A DNA stretch of 64,000 bases from assembly GCA_965146665.1 (NCBI GenBank), contig CBCTHE010000014.1, positions 8,706 to 72,705 on the forward strand, given 5' to 3'. The notes below the pieces were generated by a model, which was not told the DNA's origin, searched no databases, and worked only from the letters and a program-made list of their open reading frames with translations. Position numbers and translations under genes: made by a program. This document shows, one piece after another, positions 7,795-17,007 of this stretch. Origin of the DNA: Ructibacterium sp965146665. Lineage in GTDB: Bacteria > Bacillota > Clostridia > Monoglobales > Monoglobaceae. How positions within the stretch are numbered: the first letter of the stretch is position 1; each line of letters starts with the position of its first letter.

Positions 7795-10731
7795 TCATCC
7801 CTGCTCGTTCATCTTCATCTCCAAAAATTCCTGCCGTGAGATCAGCACCTGCCGGGGCTTGGTTCCCTCGTAGGGGCCGATGATCCGGCGCTCCTCCATC
7901 TGGTCAATGAGCCGGGCGGCGCGCTGGTAGCCGATCTTAAACCGCCTCTGGAACATGGCCACAGAGGCCTGGCCGCTGTCCAGCACCATCTCTACGGCTT
8001 GGAAGAAGAGCTCGTCCCTGGCCCCGGTTCCGCCGCGGGTCATGTCGCCGTCCTCGTCGCCGGATACGCTGCCGCCCTCCAGGCTGGCGGTTACCCGTTC
8101 CTGTTCCTTCTGTATGTTTTCAATGATTTCCTCGTCGTAGTCCGCCTCGTACTGGCTCTTGATAAAGTCAATGACCCGCTCAATTTCCTGGTCGGACACA
8201 AAGTTGCCCTGGATCCGCATGGGCTTCATGGCCCCGCTGGGATTGTAGAGCATATCGCCCCGGCCCAGGAGCTTGTCCGCGCCCGGCGCGTCCAGAATGG
8301 TCCGGCTGTCGATCTGGGAAGTCACGTTAAAGGCGATCCGGGAGGGGATGTTGGCCTTGATGACGCCGGTGATGACGTTGACCGTAGGCCGCTGGGTCGC
8401 AATGACCAGATACATGCCCGCCGCCCGCGCCAGCGCGGCCAGGCGGTTGATGGCATCCTCCACCTCGCTCTTGGCCGCCATCATCAGGTCCGCAAACTCG
8501 TCTATGATAATCACGATTTCCGGGAGCTTGGAATCCGGTTCTCCGCGCTCCTCCATCAGGGCGTTGTAGCCCTTGAGGTTCCGCACATTGTTGTCCTTGA
8601 GCAGGTTGTAGCGGTTCTGCATCTCGCCCACCGCCCAGTTCAGGGCGCCCGCGGCGTGCTTGGGATCGGTCACCACTGGGATCAGCAGATGCGGTATCCC
8701 GTTGTAGATTCCCAGCTCCACCATTTTGGGGTCGACCATAATCAGCTTTACCTCATCCGGCTTGGCCTTGAACAGAATACTCAGGATCAGGGAATTGATA
8801 CAGACGCTCTTGCCGGAGCCGGTCTGACCGGCGATCAGGACGTGGGGGAACTTGGCGATGTCAGCCACCACGCAGTTTCCGGCGATGTCCTTGCCCAAAG
8901 CAAAGGCGGTCCTTGACTGAAAGCTCTGGAATTTGTCGCTCTCCAGCACCTCGCGGATGGGCACAGGGCTGGGATCCCGGTTGGGAATCTCAATGCCGAT
9001 GGCGGATTTTCCTGGGATGGGAGCCTCAATCCGAACGCCTGGCGCGGCCAGGCTCAGGGCGATGTCATCCGTCAGTCCCGTGATCTTGGAGACCTTCACC
9101 CCAAAGCCGGGCTGAAGCTCAAACCGGGTCACAGAGGGCCCCTGGGTGATATTGATGATTTTGGCCTCCACCTTGAAGCTGTGCAGTGTTTCCAGCAGAC
9201 GGTTGGCCTTTTCCTCCAGCTCGTATTTGATCTCCTGCCGGGATCGGGCTTTTGGCTTGGGCGGGTCCAGCAGGTCCAGGGTCGGCATATGGTACTGGAT
9301 GATACGCGGCGGCGACGCGGCGGTCTCGGCAATCTGGCTTTCGATATGTTCTTCGGGGGTCAGATCCCCGTCATCCCCGGCGGCCATACGGCGGCCGGCC
9401 ACAACGGCCCGGTCAAGCGGCATGCCGGCGTCAACCGCCTTTTGGGTCAGGGGATCCAGTACATCCTCCAGCTTGGCCTCGGTGGGCGGTGTGAATACAG
9501 GATCCGCATCCTCTGGATTCTCCTGGGGGACAATGCCGCCGTCCTCCTGGGCCAGGGGAAGCTCGCTGAGGATGCCGGTCTTCATATTGTCCAGCCGGAA
9601 AGGGAGCTCCCCGTCATCCACGGGCGCCTGATCCTCCGGCGGCAGAATATTCTTCAGCAGTTCGTCATCCTCCTTGAGTTCAAACCGCTTTGGCACCTCT
9701 TCGTCCCAGTTTCGGGTCTGTTCCTTCAAGCCGCTTTCCCCGCCGGCGCGGTCCGCCGGATCGGGCAGGGGCTCCTGTCCGGTGAAATATTCGTCAAAGA
9801 ATCCCGTCTGGTTTTTTTTCTCCCGTCTGGCCTTAGGCGGCGGCCCTTCCGGCGCGCCCGCTTCAAATGCGCCGGCGTCCTTCTGCCGGAACTTGCCGAG
9901 AAATGCCGGGCGTTTTCCGGCTCGGCCGGGCGCCTTGCCCGCGGCCAAATCCTCGCTGGGGTAGGGCTCCAGCTCAATTTCGCTGTTGGCATAGTCCCGC
10001 ACCTGCTGGGAGTGCTGGCGGATGGCCCCTGTGATTTTCCGAAACAGGGCCTCAATGGAGATTCCGGTCAGCAGTATGCCCAGAATCAGCTCCGAGGCAA
10101 TGGCCAGGACCCAGGTGCCGGTAATGCCGATGAGCTTCACAAGGATTTTGCAGAGGCCGCCGCCCAAAATACCGCCGCCGTGGCTCTGGATCCCGTTTCG
10201 GTACAGGGTTACAACCTGATCCACAAAACCGCCTTCCACAAAGCTGGTGTCGCTGGAGAACAGACACACCAGAATGGAGGTGCTGACCATGAGCCCGGCC
10301 AGCAGAAAGAACCGGGGCACGTTGCCGCTGCCGTCCTTGTTGACAAACACGTTAAAGCCCGTGAGCACAATGAAGATACAGCTGATGGCGCTGGCCATGC
10401 CCAGCAGGCCGTAAAACACATCCTTGACAAAGCTGCCTACCGCGCCGGTGGTCTCGGTCAGAAAGGCAAAGGTCAGAAACACGCCGCAGGCAATAATCAG
10501 GATGCCCTTGATCTCGTTGGAGAGCGCCTTGCGTTTCACGGCAGCTTTCTGCGGCTGTTTTCTGGTGCCCGCTTTGGCCCCCGCGGGCTTTTTCGCGGCC
10601 TGGGCGCTGGCGGTCTGTTTGGTTTGGGCTTTGGGCTTTGTCTGGGGTTTGGCGGCCGGCCGTTTCTCGGCCGGCGCCTTTTTTTGCTTGGGGTCGGTGG
10701 CGGGACTCTTCCCGCCGGTCTTCTGGGCCAT
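7795..10731 (-). CDS. ftsK: DNA translocase FtsK/SpoIIIE
   Basis: This is a membrane-anchored hexameric DNA pump for chromosome segregation at division or sporulation. The 978 residues begin with a Lys/Ala/Pro-rich cytoplasmic stretch (residues 1-75), followed by four predicted membrane segments (about 78-240), a charged Pro-rich linker (240-500) and the motor. The motor has the Walker A motif GQTGSGKSVCINSL, Walker B as IVIIIDEFADLMM and the conserved IATQRPTVNVITG. The C-terminal gamma winged helix, ending ERRIIGPYEGTKPRQVLI, should read KOPS-like sequences. AAAGGAGG sits 10 bases before the ATG. The low-complexity N-terminus is longer than in SpoIIIE of Bacillus. An extended -10 (TGG-TATGAT) near 10871 may be its promoter. 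Confidence 0.96.
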   Translation of the reverse strand: MAQKTGGKSPATDPKQKKAPAEKRPAAKPQTKPKAQTKQTASAQAAKKPAGAKAGTRKQPQKAAVKRKALSNEIKGILIIACGVFLTFAFLTETTGAVGSFVKDVFYGLLGMASAISCIFIVLTGFNVFVNKDGSGNVPRFFLLAGLMVSTSILVCLFSSDTSFVEGGFVDQVVTLYRNGIQSHGGGILGGGLCKILVKLIGITGTWVLAIASELILGILLTGISIEALFRKITGAIRQHSQQVRDYANSEIELEPYPSEDLAAGKAPGRAGKRPAFLGKFRQKDAGAFEAGAPEGPPPKARREKKNQTGFFDEYFTGQEPLPDPADRAGGESGLKEQTRNWDEEVPKRFELKEDDELLKNILPPEDQAPVDDGELPFRLDNMKTGILSELPLAQEDGGIVPQENPEDADPVFTPPTEAKLEDVLDPLTQKAVDAGMPLDRAVVAGRRMAAGDDGDLTPEEHIESQIAETAASPPRIIQYHMPTLDLLDPPKPKARSRQEIKYELEEKANRLLETLHSFKVEAKIINITQGPSVTRFELQPGFGVKVSKITGLTDDIALSLAAPGVRIEAPIPGKSAIGIEIPNRDPSPVPIREVLESDKFQSFQSRTAFALGKDIAGNCVVADIAKFPHVLIAGQTGSGKSVCINSLILSILFKAKPDEVKLIMVDPKMVELGIYNGIPHLLIPVVTDPKHAAGALNWAVGEMQNRYNLLKDNNVRNLKGYNALMEERGEPDSKLPEIVIIIDEFADLMMAAKSEVEDAINRLAALARAAGMYLVIATQRPTVNVITGVIKANIPSRIAFNVTSQIDSRTILDAPGADKLLGRGDMLYNPSGAMKPMRIQGNFVSDQEIERVIDFIKSQYEADYDEEIIENIQKEQERVTASLEGGSVSGDEDGDMTRGGTGARDELFFQAVEMVLDSGQASVAMFQRRFKIGYQRAARLIDQMEERRIIGPYEGTKPRQVLISRQEFLEMKMNEQG

Positions 10732-10994
10732 AGGATCAGCCTCCTTTTATGTAATGAAAGGGGATTGCCGCGCGGGCGGGTCCCAAAATTGGAAATAACA
10801 GCATGAAAGACACACAGTATGCCGTAAACGCTCCATTCTGCCGGAGGGATTACGTAATTTTTCACCTTATATCATACCACAAATCTGCGGCGCGGTATAT
10901 TACAATTTGCTATCATTTTACCGTGGCCGAGCTGGGAAAATTGGCGATTTTCCCCGGTTTTCTGCGAATTTTCACCGCTGGCGGAAATGACCGC

Positions 10995-11023
10995 TTGCAA
11001 CCGGAGGCCAGCTGTGCTATAGT
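10995..11023 (+). promoter_or_regulatory. metF promoter
   Basis: TTGCAA and TATAGT are separated by 17 bp, 38 bases before the metF start. No S-box (SAM riboswitch) is present in the short leader. Confidence 0.7.
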
Positions 11024-11060
11024 ATTCACAAAGAATTGACAGATGAGGAGTGGATGAAGG

Positions 11061-11933
11061 ATGAAGATCAGAGACTTGCTGAAGGAGGACCGCGTCACTG
11101 TGTCCTGTGAGCTCTTCCCGCCCAAAAGGGGCGGGGAGCTGGAAAAGGCCAAGGCGGTGGTGCGGGATATGGCCAGGCTGAACCCGGCGTTTATGAGCGT
11201 CACCTATGGCGCGGGCGGCACCAACAGCCGGAATACCGTGGAGATCGCCAATGAAATTGAGAACGTAAACGGCGTCACCGCCCTGGCGCATATGACCTGC
11301 GTCTCATCGGAGCGGGAACAGGTGCGGAGCATGCTGGAAGAACTGCGGGCGCTGGGAATTGAGAATATTCTCGCCCTCCGGGGGGATATGCCCATGGAGG
11401 AGGGGCTCAGCCTGTCCACCTGCTTCCGCCATGCCAGCGACCTCATGGGGGAGATCCGGGACTTCGGCGGTTTTTGCATCGGCGGCGCCTGCTACCCGGA
11501 GAGCCATCCGGAATCGGAATCCTATGACCGGGATATTGAGAGCCTGAAACAAAAGGTGGAAAACGGATGCGATTTCCTGACCACCCAGATGTTTTTTGAC
11601 AATGACATTCTGTATAATTTTATGTTCCGGCTCCTCCGGGCGGGCATTCAAATTCCCGTGATTGCCGGGATCATGCCGGTGACCAATTCCAAGCAGATCC
11701 AACGGATCTGTTCCCTGTCAGGAACGGCCCTGCCGCGCAGGTTCCGGATGGTGGTGGACCGGTTTGCGGACGATTCCGCCGCCATGAAACAGGCGGGCAT
11801 CGCCTATGCCACCGACCAGATCATCGACCTGTTTGCCAACGGGGTGAACCATGTGCATATCTATACCATGAACCGCCCAGACGTGGCGGGAAGCATTATG
11901 CAAAACCTGTCGGACATCATCAAACAAGCATAA
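11061..11933 (+). CDS. metF: 5,10-methylenetetrahydrofolate reductase
   Basis: MetF is a flavoprotein that reduces methylene-tetrahydrofolate to methyl-tetrahydrofolate, the methyl donor for methionine synthase. The 290 residues form the single TIM-barrel catalytic domain of bacterial MetF. Visible signatures are SCELFPPKRG with the catalytic Glu, SVTYGAGGT, LALRGDMP, DFLTTQMFFD and the PVIAGIMPVTN strand. It is monocistronic as far as can be seen, with divergent ftsK upstream and a weak hairpin downstream. Confidence 0.95.
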   Translation: MKIRDLLKEDRVTVSCELFPPKRGGELEKAKAVVRDMARLNPAFMSVTYGAGGTNSRNTVEIANEIENVNGVTALAHMTCVSSEREQVRSMLEELRALGIENILALRGDMPMEEGLSLSTCFRHASDLMGEIRDFGGFCIGGACYPESHPESESYDRDIESLKQKVENGCDFLTTQMFFDNDILYNFMFRLLRAGIQIPVIAGIMPVTNSKQIQRICSLSGTALPRRFRMVVDRFADDSAAMKQAGIAYATDQIIDLFANGVNHVHIYTMNRPDVAGSIMQNLSDIIKQA

Positions 11934-11947
11934 AATTTTGGAGAAGA

Positions 11948-11975
11948 GGCCCGGGAGTGGATTTTGCCGGGCCGT
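11948..11975 (+). terminator. Possible terminator after metF
   Basis: The GGCCCGG / CCGGGCC inverted repeat lies 14 bases after the stop codon, but the T-rich tail is weak. Confidence 0.4.
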
Positions 11976-12109
11976 CCCATTTATCGTTCCAAATCGGCAA
12001 AACCGCGTCCTATATAACAAATTGCCCGCTTTGTCAAGAATAAAAAATAAAATTTATGTTAACCGTTTTGTAATCAAACTGTAACAAAAGACGCGGCGCA
12101 GAAATTTAA

Positions 12110-12310
12110 AATTCACAGCTTTTCCACCTTGGAAAATTCCCATTTTTCAAGTTATTCACAGACTTATACACATTTTCCACAGGTTTTTGGGGTGGAAAAG
12201 TTAAAAAAAGCAAAGTTATCCACAGGCGGCGGATTTTCGCCAAAACCCGGACAGGCGCAATATTACAAGTGGTTTACAATAAAATTACAAAAAATTTTAC
12301 GGAAACTTTT
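12110..12310. other. DnaA-box cluster with AT-rich tract in the metF-leuA gap
   Basis: The 593-bp gap between metF and leuA holds three perfect matches to the DnaA box TTATNCACA on the plus strand: 12152-12160 (TTATTCACA), 12164-12172 (TTATACACA) and 12216-12224 (TTATCCACA). TTTTCCACA at 12173-12181 has one mismatch, and TTTTCCACC matches on either strand near 12120 and 12191 have two. An AT-rich stretch with GTTTACAATAAAATTACAA lies at about 12270-12310. dnaA, dnaN, rpmH and gyrB are not nearby, so this is not a textbook oriC. It could be a secondary DnaA-binding locus, a DnaA-regulated control site, or the true origin in a rearranged chromosome. Confidence 0.6.
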
Positions 12311-12391
12311 GGTTTTGATCACATTATGGCGGAAATGTAAAATTCAAGTAAAAACGAGAAATACAGACAGGAGGAATTGCAAAAATAGTCC

Positions 12392-12420
12392 TTGCATAAT
12401 AGGGCCGAATATGCTATACT
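12392..12420 (+). promoter_or_regulatory. leuA promoter
   Basis: TTGCAT and TATACT are separated by 17 bp, with a leader of about 100 bases that is GC-rich and can fold. No leucine-rich leader peptide and no T-box were found in it. Confidence 0.7.
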
Positions 12421-12526
12421 AAACATCTATAGATCGTGCTGCGCAGAGGGCGGACGGCCGGGGCGGGATTGCCTCCGGCGCGCGGGTACAGGCCCGCCGC
12501 CGCGCAGAGAAAGGCTGGATTTGTGA

Positions 12527-14191
12527 ATGAAGAATAGCGATAAGTACCAAAAGGGTTATTTTATGCCTCCGGTTTGTGAGATGAAATGGGCGAGTAAGGA
12601 CGCCATCGACAAGGCGCCCAAGTGGTGCAGCGTGGACCTGCGGGACGGGAACCAGGCCCTGGTTGTCCCCATGAGCCTGGAGGAAAAGGTGGAATTTTTT
12701 ACATACCTGGTCAAGCTCGGATTCAAGGAGATTGAGGTGGGGTTCCCTGCCGCGTCTGAGACCGAGTACCAGTTCCTGCGGAAACTGATTGAGGACGACC
12801 TGATCCCGGATGATGTGGAGATCCAGGTGCTGACCCAGGCCCGGGAGCATATCATCAGGAAGACCTTTGAGGCCCTCCGGGGCGCCCGGAAGGCGATTGT
12901 CCATGTGTACAACTCAACCTCTGTGGCACAGCGGGAACAGGTTTTCCGCAAGTCCAGGGAGGAGATTAAACAGCTGGCGGTGGACGGCGCCGTGCTGCTG
13001 AAGCGTCTGGCGGACGAGACGGAGGGGAACTTCCGGTTTGAATACAGCCCGGAGAGTTTTACCGGAACCGAAGTGGACTATGCGCTGGAGGTCTGCAATG
13101 CGGTGCTGGATGTGTGGCGGCCCGTGCCGGAGAAAAAGGCGATTATCAATCTGCCGGTGACCGTGGAGATGTCTCTTCCCCACGTGTACGCCAGCCAGGT
13201 GGAATATGTCAGCGACCGTCTGAACTATCGGGAGGCGGTGGAGCTGTCCCTGCACCCGCACAATGACCGGGGCTGCGGCGTGGCCGATACGGAGCTGGCC
13301 CTGCTGGCCGGGGCGGACCGGGTGGAAGGTACCCTGTTCGGCAACGGGGAGCGGACCGGAAATGTGGATATTGTGACCCTGGCGCTGAACATGTTCATGC
13401 ACGGGGTGGACCCCAGACTGAATTTTGAGAATATGCCCGAAGTGGTGCAGACCTATGAGCGGCTGACCGGCATGACGGTGGAGCCCCGGCATCCCTACAG
13501 CGGGAAGCTGGTGTTCGCGGCCTTTTCCGGCTCCCATCAGGATGCCATCGCAAAAGGGATGAAGTGGCGTGAGGAACGGGGTGAAAAGCGCTGGAGTGTT
13601 CCCTATCTGCCGGTGGATCCCAAGGATTTGGGCCGGGAGTACGAGGGTGACGTCATCCGGATCAACAGCCAGTCCGGCAAGGGCGGCATTGGCTATCTCA
13701 TGGAACAGCGTTTTGGCTTTCATCTGCCCAAGGCCATGCGTGAGGATTTCGGCTACCGGGTCAAGAGCGTTTCTGACCGGCAGCACAAGGAATTACAGCC
13801 TGAGGAGATCTATCAGATCTTTAAGCAGGAGTATGTGGATATCGAACAGCCCGTGGCTTTGGTGGAATGCCACTTTGAACAGAAAGACGGCATGACCGCC
13901 CATGTGACCCTGAGAACCGGCGGCGGGGAAAAGACGGTAAGCGGCAAAGGGAACGGGCGTCTGGATGCGGTTTATGAGGCGCTGGGTGACATTCTGCCGC
14001 CGGGCTTTGTGGTGGAGCACTATACCGAGCACGCCATCGGCACGGGATCGGATTCCAAGGCCTGCGCGTACATTGGGCTTTCTGACGCCTATGGTACGCT
14101 GATCTGGGGCGTGGGAACGGATGACGATATCATCACCGCTTCCCTGCACGCGCTGGTGAGCGCTGTCAACCGGGCGCGGCGCCACGGCTGA
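12527..14191 (+). CDS. leuA: 2-isopropylmalate synthase (long form)
   Basis: LeuA condenses acetyl-CoA with 2-oxoisovalerate, the committed step to leucine. The 554 residues comprise a TIM-barrel catalytic domain (VDLRDGNQALV at about 37, the metal-binding Asp), the KEIEVGFPAAS segment, the metal-binding SLHPHNDRGCG near 244 with GTLFGNGERTGNVD, and a C-terminal LeuA-type allosteric domain from about 420. The N-terminal sequence and the length mark the longer LeuA class also found in actinobacteria and fungi, rather than the short E. coli form. Other leu or ilv genes are absent here. The start rests on a moderate AAAGGCTGG-type site. Confidence 0.95.
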   Translation: MKNSDKYQKGYFMPPVCEMKWASKDAIDKAPKWCSVDLRDGNQALVVPMSLEEKVEFFTYLVKLGFKEIEVGFPAASETEYQFLRKLIEDDLIPDDVEIQVLTQAREHIIRKTFEALRGARKAIVHVYNSTSVAQREQVFRKSREEIKQLAVDGAVLLKRLADETEGNFRFEYSPESFTGTEVDYALEVCNAVLDVWRPVPEKKAIINLPVTVEMSLPHVYASQVEYVSDRLNYREAVELSLHPHNDRGCGVADTELALLAGADRVEGTLFGNGERTGNVDIVTLALNMFMHGVDPRLNFENMPEVVQTYERLTGMTVEPRHPYSGKLVFAAFSGSHQDAIAKGMKWREERGEKRWSVPYLPVDPKDLGREYEGDVIRINSQSGKGGIGYLMEQRFGFHLPKAMREDFGYRVKSVSDRQHKELQPEEIYQIFKQEYVDIEQPVALVECHFEQKDGMTAHVTLRTGGGEKTVSGKGNGRLDAVYEALGDILPPGFVVEHYTEHAIGTGSDSKACAYIGLSDAYGTLIWGVGTDDDIITASLHALVSAVNRARRHG

Positions 14192-14236
14192 GGAAGCAAA
14201 GGGCTGCAAACTGAATAGAACAAGGAGTTGAAGAGG

Positions 14237-16726
14237 ATGAAACGTTTCGTTGCAATGCTGCTCATTGTGGGGATGTTCCTGTATTCTGCGGCTCCTTTTG
14301 TTTTTGCGGACGAGGAAAAAAGCTATGTGGCCCAGGACGAGGGCTATGTGCCGAGAGATACCAGCTATGCCACCCGGGAAGAGGCGGTGGCGGGGTTTGT
14401 AAAAGCAATAGGAGCGGAAAAACTGGATACGGACGTCAATGTCCTGAAAAAATTTAAGGATTCCGGCAAGATCGCGTCCGCCTATACCAGGGAGATCGCG
14501 GCGGCGGTGTCCAATGACATGGTTACGGGCTATGCGGACGGGACATTCCGGCCCCAGGCGCCCATCACCCGGACCGAGGCTCTGGTGATTTTGAACCGGG
14601 TTTTGTCTGTGCGGACGCTGCCCGCGCTGGAGGACATCTCCTTTGCGGACACCCCGGAGTGGGCCGAGGAGGACATTGACCGCCTCGCCTCCGCCGGTGT
14701 GGTCAAGGGTTACGGGGACGGTATTTTGGGCGCGGAGGACCCGCTGACCACAGAGCAGGTCAGTATTCTGGCCGGCCGCGCGGCACGCATGGTCGGGCCT
14801 GCGGGGGATTTTTATGAATATGTGAACGAGGAATGGCTCCGGGAGACGGAGATCCCTGCCGGACAGCCCGCGTGGTCCGATACCAACGAGATCTCTCAGG
14901 CGCTGTTAAAGGAGATCGGTGAGATTGTTTACTCCCTGTACCGGCAGAGGTACAAGGAGCAAAAGGAATTTCCGCAGGGGAGCAGTGAGCAGAAGATTGC
15001 CGATGTGTTTTCGGCCGCCGGGAACACCATGTACCGGGACAAGCTGGGCCTTGCGCCCGTGCGGGAGTTCATGGAGCGGATCGACGGCGTGAAGGATATG
15101 AAGGGACTGCTGGAGTGTATGGCATACCTGGAGTACAATGGATTCCACGGCCTGCTGCCGGTGGCGGTCAGCGTGGACGCCTATGATTCGTCCAAATATG
15201 TCCTTGCCTACTCGGATGTGTATACGGGAATGAATGTGTCCATGGTCCAGGGCAAGGAACCGGAGAAGGTCATTGCGGCTTATGAGAATTATCTGACAGA
15301 GCTGTTTTCCCTCTTTGGGAGCGAGGCGGACGCGGCGGCAAAACAGGCGGAGCAGACTGCGGCGCTGTGTGCGGAGCTGGCCAGGGTGTCCATGCCCATG
15401 GAGGAGCACAATGAGGTGGAGGCCCATTTTCAGGTCTATTCCATGCAGGAACTGAAAAAGGTCTTTTCCAATCTGGACGCGGAGAAGTTTTTGAAGCTCC
15501 TGGGGCTGTCCCAGGCGGAGGAGATGGTGGTGTATGACCTGCCTCTGGCCGAGAAGGTGAATCAAATCTTCCAGAAGGACAACCTGGAGCTTTTGAAGAA
15601 TTACCTCCGGGCCAGTGTGATGGACGGCTCCGCCATGTTTCTCAACTCGGACGCGTTTTTCATCTGGCGGGACTACCAGGATGCCCTGAACGGTACAGAG
15701 AGCGATGTGCTCCCTGCGGACTATGCGGTCAGTATGGTGGAGGAGCTTCTGGGCTGGGATCTGGCAAAGCTCTATGTGGAGCGCTATGCCTCAGCGGATG
15801 CCAAGGCAGAGGTTGAAAAGATGACCCAGACCATTCTGGAGGCCTATCAGTCCAGACTGAAAAAGAACACCTGGATGAGCGGGGAGAGCAGAGAAGCGGC
15901 AATCCGTAAAATCGCGAACATCCGCGTCCGGGTCGGCTATCCGGAGGATATAGACCAGTATTCAGACCCGGGCTATGAGATACGCAGTGTGCGGGACGGC
16001 GGCAGTCTGATTGAATACAGGACCGCCTACTGCAACCGGTATTTTGACACCGGGGCGGCCGTGTTCGGCAAGGACGCTATTGCCGCGGATAAGGATACCT
16101 GGAGCATGCTTCCCCAGACGGTCAATGCGATGTATGACCCGTCCAGCAACAGCATCACCATTCCGGCGGGAATTCTGCACGCGCCCTTCTATGACCCCAA
16201 GGCCAGCTATGAGTCCAACCTGGGCGGCATCGGAACAGTCATTGCCCATGAGATCAGCCACGCGCTGGACTCTCTGGGTTCCAAGTTTGATGAGAACGGC
16301 AATCTGAAAGACTGGTGGCAGGAGGAGGATAAAAAGGCCTTTGACCAGATCTGCCAGAAGGTGGTTGACGCCTATGACGGCATTGAGGTCCTGCCCGGCA
16401 TGATGGTGAACGGAAAACAGACCCTGGGAGAAAACCTGGCGGATCTTGCGGGAATGGCCTGTGTGCTGGACATTGCGGGCGCGGATAACCCGCGGCTGGA
16501 CGACCTGTTTACCAACTATGCGCAGACCTGGCGGATGAAGTCCACGGAGACCTATGCCAAAATGCTGCTGCAGGCGGATAACCATGCCCCGGACAAGGTC
16601 CGGGTGAACCGGGTGCTGTCCAATTTTGACCTTTTCGAGGAATTCTATGAGATCCGTGAGGGGGACGGTATGTATCTGCCCGAAACCCAGCGGATCCAGA
16701 TCTGGAGAAGCGGAATCCATGGATAA
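14237..16726 (+). CDS. SLH-anchored M13 (neprilysin-like) zinc metallopeptidase
   Basis: This exported 829-residue protein has a signal peptide (MKRFVAMLLIVGMFLYSAAPFVFA). Two SLH repeats follow at about 60-190 (for example GYADGTFRPQAPITRTEAL and GYGDGILGAEDPLTTEQ), then a peptidase family M13 domain to the end. The zinc site HEISH is at about residue 675, followed by the third-ligand motif ENLADLAG. NAMYDPSSNSITIPAG and the LGGIGTVIAHE run are typical M13 neighbours. SLH repeats should hold it on the cell-wall polymer, so it probably processes extracellular peptides. The start was moved from TTG 14228 to ATG 14237 because AAGGAG lies 9 bases before it. A terminator follows. Confidence 0.93.
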   Translation: MKRFVAMLLIVGMFLYSAAPFVFADEEKSYVAQDEGYVPRDTSYATREEAVAGFVKAIGAEKLDTDVNVLKKFKDSGKIASAYTREIAAAVSNDMVTGYADGTFRPQAPITRTEALVILNRVLSVRTLPALEDISFADTPEWAEEDIDRLASAGVVKGYGDGILGAEDPLTTEQVSILAGRAARMVGPAGDFYEYVNEEWLRETEIPAGQPAWSDTNEISQALLKEIGEIVYSLYRQRYKEQKEFPQGSSEQKIADVFSAAGNTMYRDKLGLAPVREFMERIDGVKDMKGLLECMAYLEYNGFHGLLPVAVSVDAYDSSKYVLAYSDVYTGMNVSMVQGKEPEKVIAAYENYLTELFSLFGSEADAAAKQAEQTAALCAELARVSMPMEEHNEVEAHFQVYSMQELKKVFSNLDAEKFLKLLGLSQAEEMVVYDLPLAEKVNQIFQKDNLELLKNYLRASVMDGSAMFLNSDAFFIWRDYQDALNGTESDVLPADYAVSMVEELLGWDLAKLYVERYASADAKAEVEKMTQTILEAYQSRLKKNTWMSGESREAAIRKIANIRVRVGYPEDIDQYSDPGYEIRSVRDGGSLIEYRTAYCNRYFDTGAAVFGKDAIAADKDTWSMLPQTVNAMYDPSSNSITIPAGILHAPFYDPKASYESNLGGIGTVIAHEISHALDSLGSKFDENGNLKDWWQEEDKKAFDQICQKVVDAYDGIEVLPGMMVNGKQTLGENLADLAGMACVLDIAGADNPRLDDLFTNYAQTWRMKSTETYAKMLLQADNHAPDKVRVNRVLSNFDLFEEFYEIREGDGMYLPETQRIQIWRSGIHG

Positions 16727-16763
16727 GCCGTCTCTATCAAGAAGGTTTCTCCAGAGGGAGAGG

Positions 16764-16805
16764 GCGCCGGTGTGCTGGCCATTGCCAGTGCGCCGGCGCT
16801 TTTGC
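16764..16805 (+). terminator. Terminator after the M13 peptidase gene
   Basis: The inverted repeat GCGCCGG...CTGGC / GCCAG...GCCGGCGC, with one small internal bulge, is followed by TTTT. Confidence 0.7.
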
Positions 16806-16847
16806 ATGGAAAAGACGGTTTATGCTTCCGTAAAAAAGATTAGGCTC

Positions 16848-16876
16848 TTGCAAAATTATAGAAACTGTACTATAAT
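16848..16876 (+). promoter_or_regulatory. Promoter of the fused permease gene
   Basis: TTGCAA and TATAAT are separated by 17 bp; the transcript leader is about 125 bases. Confidence 0.75.
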
Positions 16877-17007
16877 ACAGACAAGAAAGAGTGACCGGCG
16901 CCGTGCGCGGAGGCGTGTGTCATAAAGCGTGCGCTGAAATGATGTGCGGCGAAGATTTTCCCAAGGCAAACACAAAAGGATCCAATAAAGCTGAAGGAGG
17001 GAGTGTC

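Noticed and set aside
12129..12422. A 97-codon frame across the DnaA-box region
   Set aside because: Its sequence is biased by the AT-rich DNA, it has no binding site and it runs into the leuA promoter.
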